Of a stretch of DNA of 64,000 bases, positions 11,901-23,201 are shown piece by piece. Position 1 is the stretch's first letter. Every line of letters begins with the position of its first letter. The translations under genes and the position numbers were made by a program. Below the pieces are notes generated by a model that saw only the letters and a list, made by a program, of their open reading frames with translations, had not been told where the DNA came from and searched no databases. The DNA is taken from positions 2,436 through 66,435 of the forward strand of contig JAKUHH010000080.1 of NCBI GenBank assembly GCA_022701365.1, read 5' to 3'. The DNA is from Mycocentrospora acerina. Taxonomy: Eukaryota; Ascomycota; Dothideomycetes; Pleosporales.

Positions 11901-12822
11901 GATTTCCTCTTCGCCGCGGCGAGACTGCAAATCAATGAGCTCCATCTCAGCCTCAAAACGACGTCGCTGTTCTTTTAAATATTCGTACTCAAGCTTCTTC
12001 TTCTCGAGCTAACAAGCAGTTAGCAAGTCACACGGCCTGTCGAGGTGTTGACAAAGACACAACAAGTCACTCGTGTCTGGAAGGTATATTGTGAGAAAAT
12101 AGAAGAAAGATTGGGGTGTAGATGAAATAGGCCTCGGTCTCGGAGCGACGCAAAGGTTTACAAGAACAGTAGCAATATCTGGGCCTGTGGGAATAGTAGA
12201 GATGGCGTGGAAGGGACAGGAGAGAGCGAGAGAGAGGCAGAGAATTGTAGGGGCAACTGAGCGTCACCGTAGTAGAGGCTTGCTTGGCGTCGCAGTCTCG
12301 TCGCTGGAGAGAGGAAGGAACGAGGTGAAGGAGGATTTCTTACCACTTGAAGTTTGTGATATGTCTGTTGAAATTGGTTGTCAGCGGTGGCTCTCTTGTT
12401 CACGTGGTATTATTGGCAGGGACCCCCAGGCCCTGCACAGGAGGATGCGCCAGAGTTGCACCGATGACGCATACAGCACGAGGTGTTGATGGCGACGATA
12501 GAACTCGACAGCGCAGCAACGCCCAACATGCTGTAGATCGTGTTCCCAAGCTCTACCAAGTCGAAAACAAGAGGGCTTCGCTACGTACCGCTGTGGTGAA
12601 CTCGGTCGGTTCAGCCGCCTGTCTGCGTTGTTGCCCAATTGGTGACAATGGTGTGCTCATTGTGGGGATGTTGTTTGTGGTGAAGCGGCGTGTCAGCTGG
12701 CCGCGTCCGTCGCCAGACATATTGCCGCGCATTGGGTTCGCGAGATTGAGGGAAGCGAAGGACGACTCGTCGCGCGGAGATCGGAGACCGCTGCGATCGC
12801 CCATGCCGTTTGGAAAGGCCAT
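8943..12822 (-). CDS. Pumilio/PUF-family RNA-binding protein
   Basis: Binds the 3' UTR of mRNAs and controls their translation, decay or localisation. Six exons: 12589-12822, 12344-12364 (21 nt), 11584-12008, 10353-11434, 10123-10305 and 8943-10069, about 1023 residues. The N-terminal two thirds are low-complexity (Asn, Ser, Gln, Pro) with a basic/acidic coiled segment LEKKKLEYEYLKEQ just after the small exon. The C-terminal PUF domain has eight repeats: HGCRFLQKK, GNYLCQK, GTRALQK, GNHVIQK, GCCVLQR, GNYVVQY, SSNVIEK and GNYVIQT. Repeats 6 to 8 carry NYQ, SNE and NYQ, the usual code for U-G-U, so a UGUA-type target is expected. It is closest in layout to Puf3-type fungal proteins, but the subfamily is not certain. 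Confidence 0.93.
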
Positions 12823-13440
12823 TCTGACTACAAATACACTGCACGCGCAGCTGTCAGCGCTCGTGTCTCGCGCGTCGCCGAGGGGGGCCTGCAGAACAGC
12901 GGGGAGCTGTTGCCGGAAAAGGCCTGAGAGGGATGGGACGCCAACATACACAACAAATCTTACACGGCGCGGATACCCTTACTTTTCCTGCAACTACGGC
13001 GCTCTATGGGACAGAGGCCGGCGGGAGTCGATAGAGACGTTGGGACGTTGCAGGAGCGCCTCGATGGTGGGCCGTGTGCGATCTGGGCGCCAGACCCGCG
13101 CGGGAGAGATGTGTGGGGGACACACAAAGGGAACGTCTGGCTGGCTCAACGTTTGCAGACCAGAATTTCAGAGACAGATGCACGTACACCTGCAATACAG
13201 AGAATACGCGATCAAGAATGAGGACGAGGCTTCTGGAATGCTGCTTTCGCCCGGAAGAGACCCTGAGCGATGACAAGGCTAAACGCGCAGCCACTAGTTC
13301 CGGTCCCCTACGAATGATGGCATGTCGCATATCGCTGCGTACCCGTCACATGCACCCTGGTTGCTATATACAGCTCTGTTCGGGAGATTGGCCGTTGCTA
13401 CTCGACCACCCATATCATATACAGTATTTTGATGCCGGTG
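12823..13440. other. PUF promoter/5' leader region
   Basis: GC-rich sequence upstream of the PUF start, with long overlapping open frames on both strands that look like composition effects rather than genes. No motif was recognised. Confidence 0.5.
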
Positions 13441-13800
13441 TTTAGCGCTGCCTCAAATGCAGCATGATCTCCTTGGTCGCCTGCAAAAACGACACATCTG
13501 GTTCGACTTGCAGCCCCTCATACGCCTCGGTTCAGCAGCCAGGACTTGCTGGATCGAGACGACCCACCTGCCTATCTGTTTAACAGCGCCGCGTGTGTCA
13601 AGACCTTTGGGCCCTACATTGATAATAACGCCAGTCGAGTAGATACTTGCTATTGATGCCTTCAACTGCTCTTCAAAAAGGTTCACGCCATTCGGCAACG
13701 TTTCCCCAGCACTATCCGCTCGAAGCGTAGGATCGACAGTCAAGAGGTACGTATCATTGCCCAAGTAACCAACATAAGCAATTTAGCAGTGAGGGGCAGC
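13441..13800 (-). pseudogene. Decayed or unresolved gene fragment
   Basis: A frame reading IAYVGYLGNDTYLLTVDPTL and continuing through a GVNLFEEQLKASIASIYSTG segment has the composition of a soluble protein. After QQVLAAE the continuation that looks coding (YEGLQVEPDVSFLQATKEIM, ending at the TAA at about 13443) is in another frame. I could not find a convincing GT-AG intron that repairs the shift, so frame loss in a dead gene is more likely. Upstream there is no clear start codon or exon. I do not recognise the family. Confidence 0.35.
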
Positions 13801-13989
13801 ACAGTGATCGAGCGGAATGCTCCACGGCCGAGTCTGAACAGCGGGGCAGTACTCATCTCTCAAACAAGACAAGTAAAGGAACTTGTTCGCAGAAACAGCA
13901 AGCTGCAAACGCTGCAGCTGCAGCATCCGCTCTTCTTTGCCTCTCCAGCCATCGTTACAATGCACGATGGCGCCTTTCGCGGGCGAAGC

Positions 13990-14554
13990 TGCGCAACATG
14001 GTAAGGTACCAGCCGTCCCGGATACCTCACCGCTATAAGGCCAATATCAAAGAGGCTAGCTATGCAGGGTCGAGAGCAACTGTTTCAGATTAGGGTCCAG
14101 ACTACCCCGCACTTGGGTCTTGCCTATCGCCTGAAAAAGGAAGCCAGAGATAACGTAAGCAATGAGAGCATGAATCTTCAAAGTAGTTGGTGACTTGTAT
14201 TGGCGTGGGGGTTGGTTTGGCTAAGAGGAACCGACATGTTCAAGTTTGGCCATCAAGGTTCTCAACGAAATCCTACTGCACTGCTGTTCCCTCTCCTCGG
14301 TTTTCCTGTAGAAGGTTTGGTCACGCTTCGACAACATCTTGCTTGCATATACCCAACTTTGGTATCATCATTTGAGAACCAACTAATTAGATAGGAATCG
14401 CTGGTCCGCGAAGAAGAAAGATGTTAAAGTCTTTGCAACAGTTCAGAAGAAAAAAACACAGAAGAACAGGCAAGAGGCGTAGCCATGAATTATACCTTCA
14501 TTAATACTCATCGATACATGGTCTACATCTTTGAGCCAATATTAACACCGATAT
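13990..14554. other. Intergenic region, M28 3' flank
   Basis: Nothing recognisable; the right part is the probable 3' UTR of the M28 peptidase gene. Confidence 0.5.
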
Positions 14555-16329
14555 CTAGATAGTCAGATGGCGCTTGCATCCACGCCCATGGTGATGATGA
14601 AGGCCTGTGTCACGAGCTTTCGGGGTGCTCCTCTTCGTGGTGCTGTTACCAGTAGGCCTTTCAGGCAAACCGCTCCACGACACTGAGTACTTCGCCACAG
14701 CGGCAGCGATAGCCTTTGTGTGTAGTTCAAAAGCATCCCAAGCCATGTTGTTGTAGTTATCGCAAGCCTGGTGGTAGCACTGGTCCAGAGTTTCACCGAC
14801 AACTCCTCCAAACATTTCTACTTCTTCCGCTGACTTGATCTCGTCGGCACCAGTGAACGTGCCTCCAGCAGGAATACCAGCATCGAGGAAAGGGCCATAG
14901 TCGGACCGCCCATCGAAAGCGGTAGCGGTGTAGTTCTGGCCGGCTGCAACGAAGAAGCCCTCAAAGAACTCCTCAATTTCAGCGCTGCCAATGGGTCCGC
15001 TCTGGTTGAAGGCACTACCATCACCGTCATAAATCGCGTGAATGTAGTTTGGCGAGGCAATCTAGAATGCTTTATTAGCAATGTAATATCTTCCAAGCAA
15101 GAAGAAACCCCACCATGTCGAAGTTCAGGTATGCCTTGATCTTGGCCTGCTCCTCTGCGGCGAGGCTGTTGACGTAAAAAGTAGAACCCAACAATCCGAT
15201 CTCCTCGCCAGACCAGAAGCCGAATGTGACAGCATTGTTGACCTTGTACTTGGAAAGAGCCTTGGCAACCTCCAAGATACCAACTGTGCCGCTTCCATCG
15301 TCGTTAATACCTAGACTAGGATCAGTAATGTTATAGAGCTACAAAAGAAAGGATTGCTCATACCTGGACCAAGGAGAACCGAGTCGGTGTGAGCGCCTAG
15401 CACGAGCTTATTGTTTTGGTCGCCGCACTTGGTGGTGGCCAAAACATTGTATGTGGAGCTGTTCTTGACTTCGGTCGCCACGTCTAGACTTGCAGTCAAA
15501 GTTGCACCACCTGTGATTGCCTGAACCCAGGCAGAACCCGTTTCCAGGCTTACGCCCACGGAAGCAACGTACTCGCCTTCTGGACGCGGTGGAGCACCAA
15601 GTGTTGCTTGAAGTGCCCCTGGGACATTGTTGTATATGACTGCGCCAACAGCACCAGCGCTGCCAGCAAGAGCAGACTTGAGACCAAACTCGCAGGTTCC
15701 GCGTCTGATGAGGGCAACGTTGCCCCTGACACTAGCTGGAAAGTCAGACTAAAATTTGTTAGCTGAATGTAATAGCCATAAAGCGGAAGTTTCTTACCGC
15801 TTCACAACCGTTGTTATTGACGACAACCAGAGGTGCAGTCGCAACACTAGAGGCCGAAAAGTCGAACAAGCTGGCATTGACGCTCGTATTTCCAACGGAG
15901 AACGAATTGATCTTTCCGCTGAGCATAACGTAGTCCCAGAAGTTTTGCAACTCTACATCGTAGTATCCGTCCAGAGACTCGAGCTCCTTCTTCAGCCACT
16001 TGACCGTGTCGCCGTGCGCCTTTCCACCCATGATCCTGTTGCGCTGAGGATACTTGTATGCGAAGTCCTCGAGAGCCTTGGAGCCCTTCTTTAGGTTCTT
16101 CTGCTTGATAGCTCCCTGCAGTTTGTCCTGACGCAATATCAGTATATCGCAAGCAAGATTGAGAATCAATTGGTAACCATACTGACTTCACAAGCGTCTT
16201 GGGCTTGCACTTGTTACTGCTTCCGCCATTTCCCCTAAGCGCGAGATCTACGGCAAGATCGGTCGTCGCGAGATCGGTTGATGCCGACACAGCGACAGCA
16301 AGAGCAGCGAGAACAACACTGAGCTTCAT
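14555..16329 (-). CDS. Secreted M28 aminopeptidase with PA domain
   Basis: Zinc aminopeptidase of the aminopeptidase Y / leucine aminopeptidase type, releasing N-terminal amino acids from peptides outside the cell or in the vacuole. Exons 16183-16329, 15798-16127, 15364-15748, 15114-15310 and 14555-15061 give 521 residues. Signal peptide MKLSVVLAALAVAVSA. A PA (protease-associated) insert is seen around GNVALIRRGTCEFGLKSA and GAVIYNN. The two-zinc catalytic domain carries LGAHTDSV (His ligand), INDDGSG (bridging Asp), WSGEEIGLLGS (general base Glu and Glu ligand), DGRSDYGPF and CYHQACD (last His ligand). All five introns/exons keep phase. The His-rich tail GLHHHHGRG is unusual but short. Function within the family is secure; exact substrate preference is not. 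Confidence 0.94.
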
Positions 16330-17470
16330 AATGACGGTAGCTCTACAATTGTCCCACGAAAAGTACACGAAGAAGTACAGCCATCAACTCGCAGCCAAGT
16401 CGGCGCCGGCTCTTTATGTGAGAACGCAACAATCATATCTGCACGACCCTGTTCATTCCAAGCCAACTATTAAGTCGGCACGGTGACACCTCGTCATACC
16501 ATACGAGCTTTCCAGAATTCGGACCTGCAGTACTTCATCGCCAAGCTACCCCTTCAACATCACCAACTTCGCGTCATTCGCCCGCAACCCGCTTCCTCAT
16601 GCGCGTCTGAGCAGCTGGCCCCACTGACAAGGTTTTAGTTGCTACTTCATTGCGGTACGCTTTCTGGGCAAAGGCTGGGCATTACTGATAGTAACAAGGC
16701 CGCGGGAATAAATATGTCTTTGTAAGGATGCGAGAGGTGCAGGAGGGTGGAACGAGCATGCTGCCAAGATATTCTATGGAGATGGTATCGGTATTCGGCG
16801 TAGGCGGATTAGGAAGGTGAGAAACGGGAATTGGCCAATCAGGTAGAAAGTACAAATCGGACTTGAGGGTGTACGTTCTCTGAGTTTGTCTCTTTGTTTT
16901 CCTGTCCTCGATTGTGTTTTCTGTAGACAATGTCGTTCGAGAAGTTTCACATCTAGAATCAGTTTATCCTAGCATTATTTTGAGAATCAATTTAAACTTT
17001 ACTCCAACGCGTCGCTACACCCTGCCAATGCAAGTACCCAGTAACACAAACGACGTCGTAGAAGCCGCTAAATTTTCCTGTCTCGAGTTGACGAAAAGCT
17101 AAGGTAATCTTACACAAGGTTGTATTCACGGATGATCTTCTTTAGTTCGTCATGCTCGCGAAGGGTAAGCAGCGTACTCGCGTTGTCAAGAATGGCTAGC
17201 CGATTATCTCTTCTCAGGCATCGAGGAGCGAAACTAAAGCAGCCTTCATTTGACATGAAGATTATCTGACGGCACTAGAAGTGTCTAGAAATATCGAGAA
17301 TGAAGCTCAACATTTTCGATATACAATGCCACTTCAATTTGTTCTATGTATCCGATATGAGACGAATGTGATTATCGCCCAGCACCTCGACATAAAGTTA
17401 GGATCTTGAACGTACCTTCGGGTACATATTTATCCGTAGATATGCCATCATGTACGCTAGGTCCGAGATC
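16330..17470. other. Intergenic region, M28 promoter side
   Basis: About 1.1 kb with no frame that shows motifs or splice structure. Becomes AT-richer to the right. Confidence 0.45.
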
Positions 17471-18270
17471 TTAGTCTTTCAAGTAAGCATCTTGCCACTT
17501 AAGACATGCGAAAAATTCTGACATCGCTTTCCCCAAATTGCTAAGGCTTTTGCATGCTGTAGTTTCTCGAAAGTCGTCGTCACGAGGGTTGAGGTTAATA
17601 TCCACATTTTCCAAGAATTGTGAAGGAATGTCGTCTATAGGCATACCGCGAATTGTCAGAAAGCAGATGTCAGCTAGGCTACTATTCCCAAAGGACACCA
17701 TATCGCTCTGTGTCACGATGCTTTCATATTGGATACTACCGGCATTTGCGAGATGGTCAGCAAAATGTAGTATTGAAGATAGGCTATCAGTCTCATACCC
17801 TTTGGACAAGTTAAGCAAGTAACCAAAGACAATTTGTGATTCCCGCTGATGCGCCAACTGGGGTTGCCGTTTGTACGGGTAACACGGTGATTCTCCAGCA
17901 CAGATTACAGGATCGAGTGATAGTGCCCAGCAGAATTCACTGGCGTCGTTGTGGCCAAATTCGTTGCTCTGGGAATCTTGGGGAATAACTCCACATCGAC
18001 TATAGCCGTTTTTATATCAGCACTGTGGCTGCCGATCTGGAAACAGACTTCTCCTTCCAGCAAAATCGGTTGTAACATCTGTACAAGTTCCCACCAAGGC
18101 ATCTAGGAAAACTTGAAAAACAGCGTCTTCTCGTGAATGTCCCATTGGCTGATGTGCATGGCGTCGATGCAACGACCGAGAGTCGACCAAAGTTGATCTG
18201 CATCTTCACGTGTTCTCGTAGATGCACGTGGCGAGGCATGACTCGTCGGTAGTTTTCGAGTCGGGCCAAA
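17471..18270 (-). pseudogene. Probable decayed gene, unknown family
   Basis: Three protein-like segments lie in order on the minus strand. First, a frame reading DADQLWSTLGRCIDAM then HISQWDIHEKTLFFKFS stops at a TAG near 18101. Directly after, in the same frame, MPWWELVQMLQPILLEGEVC runs to a TAA near 17905. Then a segment beginning DPVICAGESPCYPYKRQPQ in another frame continues to the stop at 17471, through GYLLNLSKGYETDSL and FRETTACKSLSNLGKAM. One nonsense codon plus one frameshift, with no good introns covering them, suggests a gene that has recently died; an unrecognised intron arrangement or sequence error is the alternative. I do not recognise the protein family. Confidence 0.38.
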
Positions 18271-18526
18271 TTGCCGTGAGACATTTCATGCCTTGTTTGG
18301 GTAGGAGTTGAAAAGTGTGAAAGACTGCATGCACGATGCCGCGATGGCCGGAAGTGACTTCTCGGCAATCGCGCCAGCGCGTCGCGTCGTGATTCGACGC
18401 GTCTTCCGAGTCGATTGTTGCAGCAGATGTGAACATCTACGCAACAGACGCGAATATCCACGCAACCAACATAAACACAAAGCCAAGCAGCTCGTCACCT
18501 GCACACCCTCGTACCCCCAAAAAAAC

Positions 18527-19620
18527 ATGGCGGACGCAGTAGAAGACGGCCAGATGGACGCACAGGCAATTGAGCTGGAGACTCGGCCGTCGAGTGTCTT
18601 CATGGCGCCTTCCATCTACAAGTCTGAACTCCTCGCTGGAGATTCATACTCGCACTTCTCGCCCATTCCACAGCAGATAGCAGACGACATGTCGACCGAA
18701 TGCGTGCTGGGCGTCGACGAGGCAGGTCGAGGCCCCGTCCTTGGTAGGCAGTCGCAGCCGACGATGGTCTTCAACGTGTACCCAGTGTCTAACAGGAAGG
18801 CGCAGGCCCCATGGTATACGCCCTCTTCTATCTGCCCATCGACATTCACCATTCTCTTCTCGCCGAGACACACCACTTTGACGACTCCAAGGTTCTCACC
18901 CCCGACGTCCGCTCCAGCCTCATGCGCACCCTCTGCACGCCCGGCACAGATCTCCACGCATCGGGTGGCTGGGCCATACGCTCCCTCTCCGCGCAAGACA
19001 TCTCCGCCCATATGCTGTCGCCTGCCGTATACAACCTGAATGCGCAGGCAATGGACGCTACTATCGATCTCATCAAACAAGTCCTCGCAAGAGGCGTGAA
19101 CGTAAAGGAGATCTACATCGACACAATCGGCAGGCCGGAAACATACCAGAAGAAGCTGGAGAGGATATGGCCGACGATTCGCATCACAGTTGCAAAGAAG
19201 GCAGATAGTCTGTACCCTGTCGTCAGTGCGGCGAGTGTGTGTGCAAAGGTCACGAGAGACGCCGCGCTCGATGTCTGCTACGAACCCTACCACGCTCAAA
19301 ATCCAGAGTCAGACGGCGACGATGCAGAAGTCAAGGTGGCGTGGGGTTCGGGCTACCCATCCGATGCTCGCACATCGACATGGCTGAAGGCGAATATGGA
19401 TCCGTTGTTTGGCTGGGGGAACGAGTGTCGCTTCTCGTGGGGTACAGCCAAGGAGCTTCTCGAGGTCAAGAACAAAGACGTCAGAGTAGACTGGCCAGTC
19501 GACGATGATGGAGATGATAGGCACGTGACAGAGTTTTTCTCTGGAAGGGGTGAGAGCAAGGGCGATGAGCTGGTAGATTGGTTTGGGAAGAGGGTCACGA
19601 CGGAGATGGACGTGTTCTGA
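18527..19620 (+). CDS. RNH201: Ribonuclease H2 catalytic subunit A
   Basis: Cleaves RNA of RNA-DNA hybrids and removes single ribonucleotides from genomic DNA, in the nucleus with subunits B and C. Exons 18527-18743 and 18806-19620 (62-bp intron) give 343 residues. The type-2 RNase H signature is DEAGRGPVLGPMVYA, spanning the splice site, with its catalytic Asp and Glu; further family motifs are DDSKVLT, IYIDTIGRPETY (catalytic Asp) and KVTRDAALD (last catalytic Asp), followed by SGYPSD. The start is the first ATG of the open frame, in an A-rich context, about 60 codons before the signature. Length is typical for eukaryotic RNase H2A. Confidence 0.96.
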
Positions 19621-20260
19621 GGGGGGGTTTCGATTCATGGTGATGAGCACGTGTTGCGCTGCCTTGAACAGGGGCACTACGAAGTTCGTGACTATGTGAG
19701 TGGAAAATAAATTCTCGTCCAGTAGTTGGAACATGCGAATTCTAAAACTTTTGCTGGTCAATGCATGGCAGGTCATGCATTCTGGTCACCAGGCTGTGCC
19801 GATGGAATCCATGCTCCAGCCGCATGAGGGATGAGCATGTGAGCATGACACGTGCCTAGGCAAGATTACTCTTCCGAGCGAGGCACAATAGAAACAAGCT
19901 CTTGGTAACGTATTGCTCTCTGTCAAAGAATAGAAATATTGCGAAGAATACTGATACCGTCCGTCGGCATGCTTTCCTTTTGAACCGTTTCTGTAACATT
20001 CGTCAAAATTGACTAATCGTCTGTCCCGAGAGTGGAGAACAGACAACTTGGTCAGAATTCACATGCCTTGTCAAAGAACGCTATTTTCCGAACCATAATT
20101 TGGACGAATGCCCTTGAGACTTGCCTTTGCTGTTCTAACTTTTCTTGTCAATATATCTACTTGGTAGCGGCATTCGACTCAGGATACTACACAGATCGCC
20201 TACGCACACTAAATATCACCAACACTCAAAAAATTACACATTCTCTTTTAGACGCACATA
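19621..20260. other. Intergenic region
   Basis: Contains the RNase H2A 3' flank and the promoter of the Ser/Asp-rich gene. Nothing else seen. Confidence 0.5.
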
Positions 20261-20953
20261 ATGGCCAACTCCACCTCTCATCCGCGCTTCACCTCACCAT
20301 TTCCTCTCTATCAATCTCCCACACAAGCTCTCCACATTTTCACACGCAGACCCCCTCCCTCCCGCCAACCTCCACCTCCCCCTCCCAACTACGACTCAGG
20401 CTACCACAGCGAAACCTCCGACTCCGACTCCGACTCCGACTCCGACTCCGACTCCGACTCCGACTCCAACCCAAGTCCTACATTCCTCGTGCCATCACCC
20501 AGAGCACACCATTCAGGAAACATCAAATTGAAGCGTAACAACCAGCCACACAATTCATCAAATAACACACTGCCACCCAACAAAGATGACACATCTCCAA
20601 GAACTTTACCAATAAGACAGAGAAAACACTCCACGCTACTCCATCGCTCTTCACCGAGCGAAGCAGGACATCAGCATGAGGTGGGTGTTTGTAGTGATCC
20701 ACTCTTAATGTCGATGTCGTCAATGCAGAGGGATATGCTGAGGAGGAACTCCACACTGACACATCCTTCTTCGGGTTTGGGGACAGATGTGGGTCAGAGT
20801 ATAGCGGTATGCTGGGTTCGCTGCGGGGGGTGTGAGACGGGAAAGAGGGAAGGATATGGAGATGGAGATGGAGATGGAAATGGAGATGGGAGGAGCGAGT
20901 TGGTGATGCATTCTTGTTTTTCAGACAGGGAGGGGCGTGTGATGGAGCGTTGA
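20261..20953 (+). CDS. Low-complexity hypothetical protein with Ser-Asp repeat
   Basis: A single open frame of 230 residues starting at the first ATG. It has a Pro-rich start (RRPPPSRQPPPPPP), a YDSGYHSETS segment followed by about eight SD dipeptides encoded by a CTCCGA hexamer array, a basic middle, and a Gly-Asp repeat (GYGDGDGDGNGDG) from a second array near the end. No domain is recognised. The long frame in such a biased sequence could be partly a product of the two microsatellites, so the status as a gene is uncertain. The SD run resembles acidic phosphorylation-prone linkers, which is only a composition remark. Confidence 0.45.
   Translation: MANSTSHPRFTSPFPLYQSPTQALHIFTRRPPPSRQPPPPPPNYDSGYHSETSDSDSDSDSDSDSDSDSNPSPTFLVPSPRAHHSGNIKLKRNNQPHNSSNNTLPPNKDDTSPRTLPIRQRKHSTLLHRSSPSEAGHQHEVGVCSDPLLMSMSSMQRDMLRRNSTLTHPSSGLGTDVGQSIAVCWVRCGGCETGKREGYGDGDGDGNGDGRSELVMHSCFSDREGRVMER
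20416..20467. repeat. CTCCGA hexamer array
   Basis: About eight perfect tandem copies of a 6-bp unit that keep the reading frame and encode the Ser-Asp run of the surrounding open frame. Confidence 0.95.
20853..20889. repeat. GGAGAT hexamer array
   Basis: Five or six near-perfect copies of a 6-bp purine-rich unit, encoding the Gly-Asp run at the C-terminus of the hypothetical protein. Confidence 0.9.
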
Positions 20954-21136
20954 TATTGCATTGACATTGGGACTGGGGGATCAATTCTGTTGTAGCTGTC
21001 GTAGATACATTTCTAACGCGATTAGATGGCACATCCAAGTAGAAAAGGATTCAAGTATTATTCGATCTGACAAAGAAATGTTCATCGTCTCCAACAAGAA
21101 GAAACACCCAAACCCACCAACCCACCTATCCCGTCT

Positions 21137-22447
21137 TTACAACGCCCCCAATATCGTCTTGCTAACTCCCTTCCTCACACTTTCCTGCAACCAGTTCGGC
21201 AAACCCCTCAAGCTTGCCACCCTATCTATTCCGTCGGGCAAAAATACCTGTCCGCCCCTCGCGCTCACCACGCTCTTCACCACTGCGTCAGCCACTGCCG
21301 TCGGTTCGAGGATCACGCTCCCACTTTGTTTGAGTTCTGCTTCCAAGGGATTAATAAGGGGCGTGCGCACCCAGTTGGGGTGGACGGAGGTGGTGACAAT
21401 GTTTGTTGTTTTATGGTGGAGAGCAAGTTCTTGATTGAGAGCTACGTCGTATCGTACATGCATTAGCAAGGTGTTTTCAAGAACAGGAGGGAAGGAAGGA
21501 GGGAAGGAAGGAGGGAAGGAAGGAAGGAAGGAAGGAAGGAACGATAGATCTAGCCGGGGAGACACGCACATTCATGGAACGCCAGAATCGCCGCTTTGCT
21601 CGCAGTGTAGTCTGCTAGTCCTGCAACACCGACGTAACTCGCTGTACTGGCTATGGTGACAATGTGGCCCTTGTTCTGCGTAATCATGTGCGGCAGGAAG
21701 GCTTTGACCGTGTACCAATTGCTCAAGACGTTGACGTCAAAGATTTTGCGCAGATAGGCGTCCGAGGTGTCGAGGATGGTATGGCTGGCGAGGATACCCG
21801 CGTTATTGATGAGAATGCTGGGGGCGCCGAGGACAGATCTAATTTTCTCTGCTGTAGCGTAAACGGCTTCCGGGTCGGTGATGTCGCACTGGAAGAATTT
21901 GATACCTGCGTCTGGATGTCGTTAAGAATCAGGTTAGCAATTGTTTTACCCATCAACAGCTATCGGAAAAGACTTTGAAACGCCGTAGGGAAAAAATTTG
22001 GAGGTACTCACACCCCCTCAAACCCTCACTCAACCCATCAGCGACATCCACAACCGCAATCTTTATGCCCTTCTTCTGCAACCCCTTGACGACCAACTCC
22101 CCAATCCCGCCACATCCGCCCGTCACAACCGCAACCTCCTCGTTCCACCTCCACGTCACTCCCTTTGCTCCAATCCCCCATCTCCCCCCATTTAACGCCA
22201 CCTCATTCAGTCGCTTGTTCACCTTCCTCGTCACCCCCAGCGCAAGCAACCACTTCAGCGCATGGACTACACGCGCATACCGCACAGGATCACGGAGCGC
22301 CGAGAAGCGGTGTTCGAGCTGCGCACGAACGCGCAGTGGGCCTTTGGTCAGGGCGTAGAGGAGCGAGGCAGTAAGGACGGGGTTGAGGAGAACATGGGAG
22401 ATGGAGAGGGAGAGGAGGTTTGAGACACGTTGGACGGCAACGGACAT
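21137..22447 (-). CDS. Short-chain dehydrogenase/reductase, membrane-anchored (RDH10/DHRS-like)
   Basis: NAD(P)-dependent oxidoreductase. Exons 22012-22447, 21570-21911 and 21137-21441 give 360 residues with all phases consistent. An N-terminal extension of about 90 residues has hydrophobic segments (LSISHVLLNPVLTASLLYAL), suggesting attachment to the ER or lipid droplet. The Rossmann core follows: cofactor motif VVTGGCGGIGE, then INNAGILAS, catalytic Ser in TIASTASYVG, and catalytic YTASK; HPNWVRTPLI is the usual post-active-site loop. Layout matches the retinol dehydrogenase 10 / DHRS group, but fungal members act on unknown lipophilic alcohols or ketones. The second intron holds a GGAAG-rich purine tract. 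Confidence 0.92.
21487..21541. repeat. GGAA/GGGA purine tract in SDR intron
   Basis: About 55 bases of almost pure purine on the plus strand (pyrimidine on the sense strand of the gene) built of GGAA and GGGA units, inside the intron between 21442 and 21569. Confidence 0.9.
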
Positions 22448-23201
22448 GTTTATCTTAAAATATCAAATGTACGGTGCGGGTCAATTAGTTGAGGGAGTCC
22501 CTTTCTTTTTGAAAGAAAACTTGAGGGATGAGAAACTCTAGTTCAAGAGTGATTTTGTTCAGCAGCAGGGTGGGAGCTGCCGAGTCCTGGGGAGAGGAGG
22601 GGGTGTTGGCTGGGTTGGCGCGTTTGCAAGACGTTGGACCTCGGCATCTTCGTCATTTGCTGTAGAATTATATGGTGGCATGTCTGCATTGGATACTCTG
22701 CCGTGCATGCTTGCAGCTCTGGCCCGACCTACTCATTTAGGGACATACACGCACGCTATTTGGGACATGACGACTAGGTAATGTGAGGAGGTAACATTTT
22801 GGTTCATGCACGGGCGATCTGGGGTTCCGCGGTGGAGTAAGTACGCTAAAATCGCTCATTATCTCCACCGCCAAGCTGACTTTGCTGACCTGGGAAAACA
22901 AGGCTAAACGTGGTCATGGAGAGTTGAATGTTCATTGTATTTGGCAACCTACGCGGTTCTCGTAACTGAAATCTCCCCAAAACCATACTTAATAGCCCAG
23001 CCGTGCCGTACATAAGCTTTCTATCTAACCATAATCCCTAAGGCTCACAATAGAGCAAAACCAGACGAAGAAAAACTTGAAAAATATTGTTACAAGGCAA
23101 GGGTGGCTTTCGACTCCAACCATATCGACGAACCCTGCCCTTTGGTAACAGTTAAACCTCCCAATGTAAAGATTACAGTTGTCTACATCTTCCAAATTCG
23201 C
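22448..23201. other. Intergenic region between SDR and PMT genes
   Basis: SDR promoter and PMT 3' flank; no gene or RNA recognised. Confidence 0.5.

Noticed and set aside
12347..13273. 308-codon plus-strand open frame
   Set aside because: It lies antisense to the PUF first exons, has no recognisable motif, and its Arg-rich content is a shadow of the real frame.
18012..18461. 150-codon Arg-rich minus-strand frame upstream of RNase H2A
   Set aside because: It is another frame of the decayed gene at 17471-18270 and has no motif of its own.
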